Made by a program: the position numbers and the translations under genes. Source: Acidimicrobiia bacterium (GTDB lineage: Bacteria; Actinomycetota; Acidimicrobiia; Spongiisociales; SHLN01). From it: a stretch of 7,470 nucleotides of DNA. Location: assembly GCA_013043085.1 (NCBI GenBank), contig JABDOU010000273.1:1-7470 (forward strand), written 5' to 3'. This document shows positions 5,264 to 7,470 of the stretch, in pieces. The number at the start of each line of letters is the position of its first letter. The first letter of the stretch is position 1. The notes below the pieces were generated by a model that was not told where the DNA came from, made no database searches, and was given only the letters and a program-made list of their open reading frames with translations.

Positions 5264-6946
5264 ATGTTCCGTAGACGGAAGACATGGCGCGTGCTCGCAC
5301 TTGTGCTGGCCTTTGCCATGGTCGCAGCCGCTTGTGGCGACAGCGACCCAACAACCGAAGAAACCACGTCCACAACGGAGGGGCCCACGACAACAGCTGC
5401 TCCAACTGAGACCTCGCCGCCGGCGCCGGTCGAAGAGGGCGGACTCGCCGGTTTGACAGTCATCGACGACAAGACGTTCCAGGTCGAGTTGGCGACTGCA
5501 GACCCCGAGTTCCCGATCCAGATGGCCTATGCGGCTTTCTATCCGATGCCGGCTGTGGCATTGGACGATCCACAGGCGTTCGAAGAGATGCCGGTGGGTA
5601 ACGGCCCGTTCCGCATGGACGGCGCCTGGGAACACGATGTTGCGATCCCGACCGTGGCCTATGAAGGGTACGTTGGATCGGATGCTCCGCAGATCAGCGA
5701 GCTCGAGTTCGTCATCATCGACGATCTCAACACGGCCTACAACGAGGTTCGTGCTGGATCGCTCGATGTGTTGGGTCCAGCGATTCCGACGGATCAGATC
5801 GCTACGGCGCCTGACGAGTTCGGCGATCGTTTCGGTCAGTCCTCATCCACGTCGTTCACGTACCTCGGATTCCCTACGTATCTCGAGGAGTTCACCCAGG
5901 ACCATCGTCGTGCGCTCAACCTGGCGATCGACCGTGAGCTGATCAACGAGGTCATCTTCTCGGGAAGCCGTGTCCCTGCCTACTCGGCGATACCGCCGAT
6001 TTTGGCAGGCGCCCGCTCGGGTGACGGTGGCGTGTGCGCCAACTGGGGCTACGATCCCGACACGGCCAAGGAACTGTGGGATGCTGCAGGACCGATCGAT
6101 CCGATGATCATCTGGTTCAACTCCGGCGGTGGACACGAAGAGTGGGTCGAGGCTGTTTCCAACATGTGGCGTGACACGCTGGGTGTACAGGACATCAGCT
6201 TCGTGACGCTCGAGTTCTCGGAATACCTGCCATTGCTCGACAACAAGGAAGCCACCGGACCATTCCGGCTGGGCTGGGGTCAGGACTATCCGTCTCCCCT
6301 GAACTTCCTGGAGCCACTGTACGCCTCGTACAACGCTCCTCCGGTTGGATCGAACAACACGAACTTCAACAACGCCGAGTTCGATGCGCTCCTCGCTGAG
6401 GGCAAGGCGGCGGTTGCTGCCAGTGGGCAGCTGGCAGACGGCGTGCCGTTCTACCAGGCTGCTGAGGACATCTTGTGCGACCAGGCACAGATTGCTCCGA
6501 TCAACTACCGGACGAACCAGTTCGTGTACGGCGAAGGCATCCAGAATGTGTTCTTCGATTCGTATAGCGACCTCGGCTACACGAAGGTGACGGCGGACGA
6601 CGGTCAGATCTCGTATCAGATCTCGGAGCCTGAGCATCTGTTCCCAACCAATACCAACGAGTCGAACGGTATCGCAGTGCTGCGAGCGCTGTTCTCGCCG
6701 CTGGTGCAGTTCGATTTTGAGACGAACGAGCCGTTCAACCTGGTTGCAGACTCCATCACATCAGATGATGGCGGCGTGACCTGGACGATCACGATCGGCG
6801 ATGGCTGGACATTCCATGATGGGGAGCCCGTGACGTCGGCCTCCTTCGTGAATGCATGGAACTATGGAGCTGATGGCGCAAACGGCCAGCAGAACAACAG
6901 CTTCTATCGCAACATCGTTGGATATGATGAGCTGAACCCGAGCTAA
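5264..6946 (+). CDS. Peptide/dipeptide-type ABC transporter substrate-binding lipoprotein with permuted domain order
   Basis: This 560-residue protein has a lipoprotein signal: MFRRRK, a hydrophobic stretch (9-22) and lipobox VAAAC with Cys24. A Thr/Glu/Pro-rich linker (25-58) would tether it to the membrane. Residues 60-443 match the middle and C-terminal part of SBP_bac_5 (OppA/DppA) proteins: GLTVIDDKTFQVEL (63-76), GNGPFRM (112-118), RRALNLAIDRELI (215-227), LGWGQDYPSPLNFLEP (336-351), and a normal closing segment VYGEGIQNVFFDSY (421-434). Residues 447-560 then match the family's N-terminal part: ISYQISEPEHLFPTNTNESN (449-468), LRALFSPLVQFD (473-484), ITSDDGGVTWTITIGDGWTFHDGEPVTSASFVNAW (498-532), and NIVGYDEL (550-557), which normally lies shortly before GLTVIDDKTF. 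The segments are thus in circularly permuted order, with nothing clearly missing. Cys258 and Cys405 could form a disulphide. A downstream DppB-like permease supports an importer; the substrate is unknown. Confidence 0.9.
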   Translation: MFRRRKTWRVLALVLAFAMVAAACGDSDPTTEETTSTTEGPTTTAAPTETSPPAPVEEGGLAGLTVIDDKTFQVELATADPEFPIQMAYAAFYPMPAVALDDPQAFEEMPVGNGPFRMDGAWEHDVAIPTVAYEGYVGSDAPQISELEFVIIDDLNTAYNEVRAGSLDVLGPAIPTDQIATAPDEFGDRFGQSSSTSFTYLGFPTYLEEFTQDHRRALNLAIDRELINEVIFSGSRVPAYSAIPPILAGARSGDGGVCANWGYDPDTAKELWDAAGPIDPMIIWFNSGGGHEEWVEAVSNMWRDTLGVQDISFVTLEFSEYLPLLDNKEATGPFRLGWGQDYPSPLNFLEPLYASYNAPPVGSNNTNFNNAEFDALLAEGKAAVAASGQLADGVPFYQAAEDILCDQAQIAPINYRTNQFVYGEGIQNVFFDSYSDLGYTKVTADDGQISYQISEPEHLFPTNTNESNGIAVLRALFSPLVQFDFETNEPFNLVADSITSDDGGVTWTITIGDGWTFHDGEPVTSASFVNAWNYGADGANGQQNNSFYRNIVGYDELNPS

Positions 6947-6966
6947 TCGGATTCACACAGACGATG

Positions 6967-6998
6967 AAAAACGGGCGGCCTGCGGGCCGCCCGTTTTT
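6967..6998 (+). terminator. Strong intrinsic terminator after the binding-protein gene
   Basis: A perfect 14-base-pair inverted repeat (6967-6980 with 6985-6998) surrounds the loop TGCG. Its core is ACGGGCGGCC/GGCCGCCCGT, with an A-run on the left and six Ts (6994-6999) on the right. The A-run makes it potentially active in both directions. It begins 20 bases after the stop codon and separates the binding protein from the permease. Confidence 0.95.
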
Positions 6999-7073
6999 TC
7001 TATATGAGGGCTTTTCCGGCGCTGACGATTGTGGGTAGCCACGGGCCGAAAGATGTCGGGTCGCGAAATACGG

Positions 7074-7079
7074 TATAGT
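7074..7079 (+). promoter_or_regulatory. Possible -10 element of the permease gene
   Basis: TATAGT lies 27 bases before the permease ATG, downstream of the strong terminator, so a new promoter would be expected about here. No good -35 is visible 16-18 bases upstream (7050-7057 reads AAGATGTC). Confidence 0.4.
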
Positions 7080-7106
7080 TCGGCAACCTGAAAGGCGAAG
7101 GAGTGC

Positions 7107-7470
7107 ATGGGCAGGTACTTGACCCGACGAGTTCTCCAGTTCATTCCCGTGTTCCTGGGTGCCACACTCCTCATCTTCGTAATGGTCTGGGTCGTGCCAG
7201 GGGATCCGATCAGGGCCCTGGCCGGGGATCGGGCCATGCCAGACTCGGTTCGACAAGCGCTCACCGAGCAGTACAACCTCGATAAGCCGCTATGGCAACA
7301 GTATCTTCTCTACATCGGGGGGGTGTTCCAGGGCGACTTCGGCACCGACTTCAGAGGACGGCCGGTGTCAGACCTGATGGCTCAGCGCATACCCATCACC
7401 GCACGACTGGCCGTGCTCGCCTTCGGGTTCGAGGTGATCATCGGGATTGCCGCAGGCATCGTGGCCGGGG
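7107..7470 (+). CDS. DppB/OppB-type ABC transporter permease, N-terminal fragment (3' end outside the window)
   Basis: About 121 residues are visible. They begin MGRYLTRRVLQFIPVFLGAT, the usual opening of this family: short basic cytoplasmic start, then the first membrane helix (about 9-30) ending in VVPGDP (29-34). The periplasmic region shows the family's LTEQYNLDKPLWQQYLLYI (52-70) and GDFGTDFRGRPVSDLMAQRI (76-95), followed by a second hydrophobic helix, LAVLAFGFEVIIGIAAGIVAG, cut by the window edge. The protein would form one half of the membrane channel, pairing with a DppC-like permease and taking substrate from the lipoprotein encoded upstream. GAAGGAG lies three bases before the ATG at 7107, a short spacing; AAAGG slightly further up could also contribute. 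The diagnostic EAA loop is not in view. Confidence 0.92.
   Translation, partial: MGRYLTRRVLQFIPVFLGATLLIFVMVWVVPGDPIRALAGDRAMPDSVRQALTEQYNLDKPLWQQYLLYIGGVFQGDFGTDFRGRPVSDLMAQRIPITARLAVLAFGFEVIIGIAAGIVAG

Noticed and set aside
5843..6637. A 264-residue minus-strand open frame opposite the binding-protein gene
   Set aside because: Its composition is Arg/Val-rich with no domain signature, no ribosome binding site was evident, and the plus strand is clearly coding.
6602..6946. A separate, truncated second binding-protein gene after the first one
   Set aside because: It is in frame with no stop, start or ribosome binding site at the join, and the two parts together make one complete set of family segments, so a single permuted protein explains it better.

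Overview
The window looks chromosomal and bacterial, with moderately high GC by eye. It most likely comes from an actinobacterium-like lineage, perhaps an Acidimicrobiia-type marine or soil group. That placement is an inference: a YvcK/CofD-type gene sits beside gap, pgk and tpiA, as in the actinobacterial neighbourhood, and the lipoprotein has an AAAC lipobox followed by a Thr/Glu/Pro-rich linker.

Layout. Bases 1-291 hold the 3' end of a yvcK-like gene on the plus strand. It runs tail to tail into a minus-strand operon of two GAPDH-family genes. The promoter-proximal gene (2317-1304) is a divergent paralogue that has lost the catalytic cysteine. The distal gene (1307-288) is a normal-looking GAPDH. 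An 87-base divergent region (2318-2404) separates this pair from a plus-strand operon, pgk-tpiA-gpmA (2405-5131), whose genes overlap one another by 8 and 4 bases. Together the genes cover triose-phosphate interconversion and the steps from glyceraldehyde-3-phosphate to 2-phosphoglycerate, next to a gene whose family is linked to gluconeogenic growth.

A 132-base intergenic region with a possible promoter and a perfect Shine-Dalgarno then leads into a peptide/dipeptide-type ABC transporter locus. It contains a substrate-binding lipoprotein (5264-6946), a very strong intrinsic terminator (6967-6998), and the start of a DppB/OppB permease (from 7107, cut by the window edge).

Two features stand out. 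First, the binding protein has its segments in the wrong order: the part that normally opens the mature SBP_bac_5 domain is at the C-terminus, after the normal C-terminal part. This is what a natural circular permutation looks like. Second, an apparently dead GAPDH (Cys to Asn, phosphate-site Arg to Asn, NAD-fold motifs kept) is translationally coupled to an active GAPDH, which suggests a structural or regulatory subunit.

No stretch longer than 300 bases lacks a gene. I see no tRNA, rRNA, CRISPR array, insertion sequence or attachment site.
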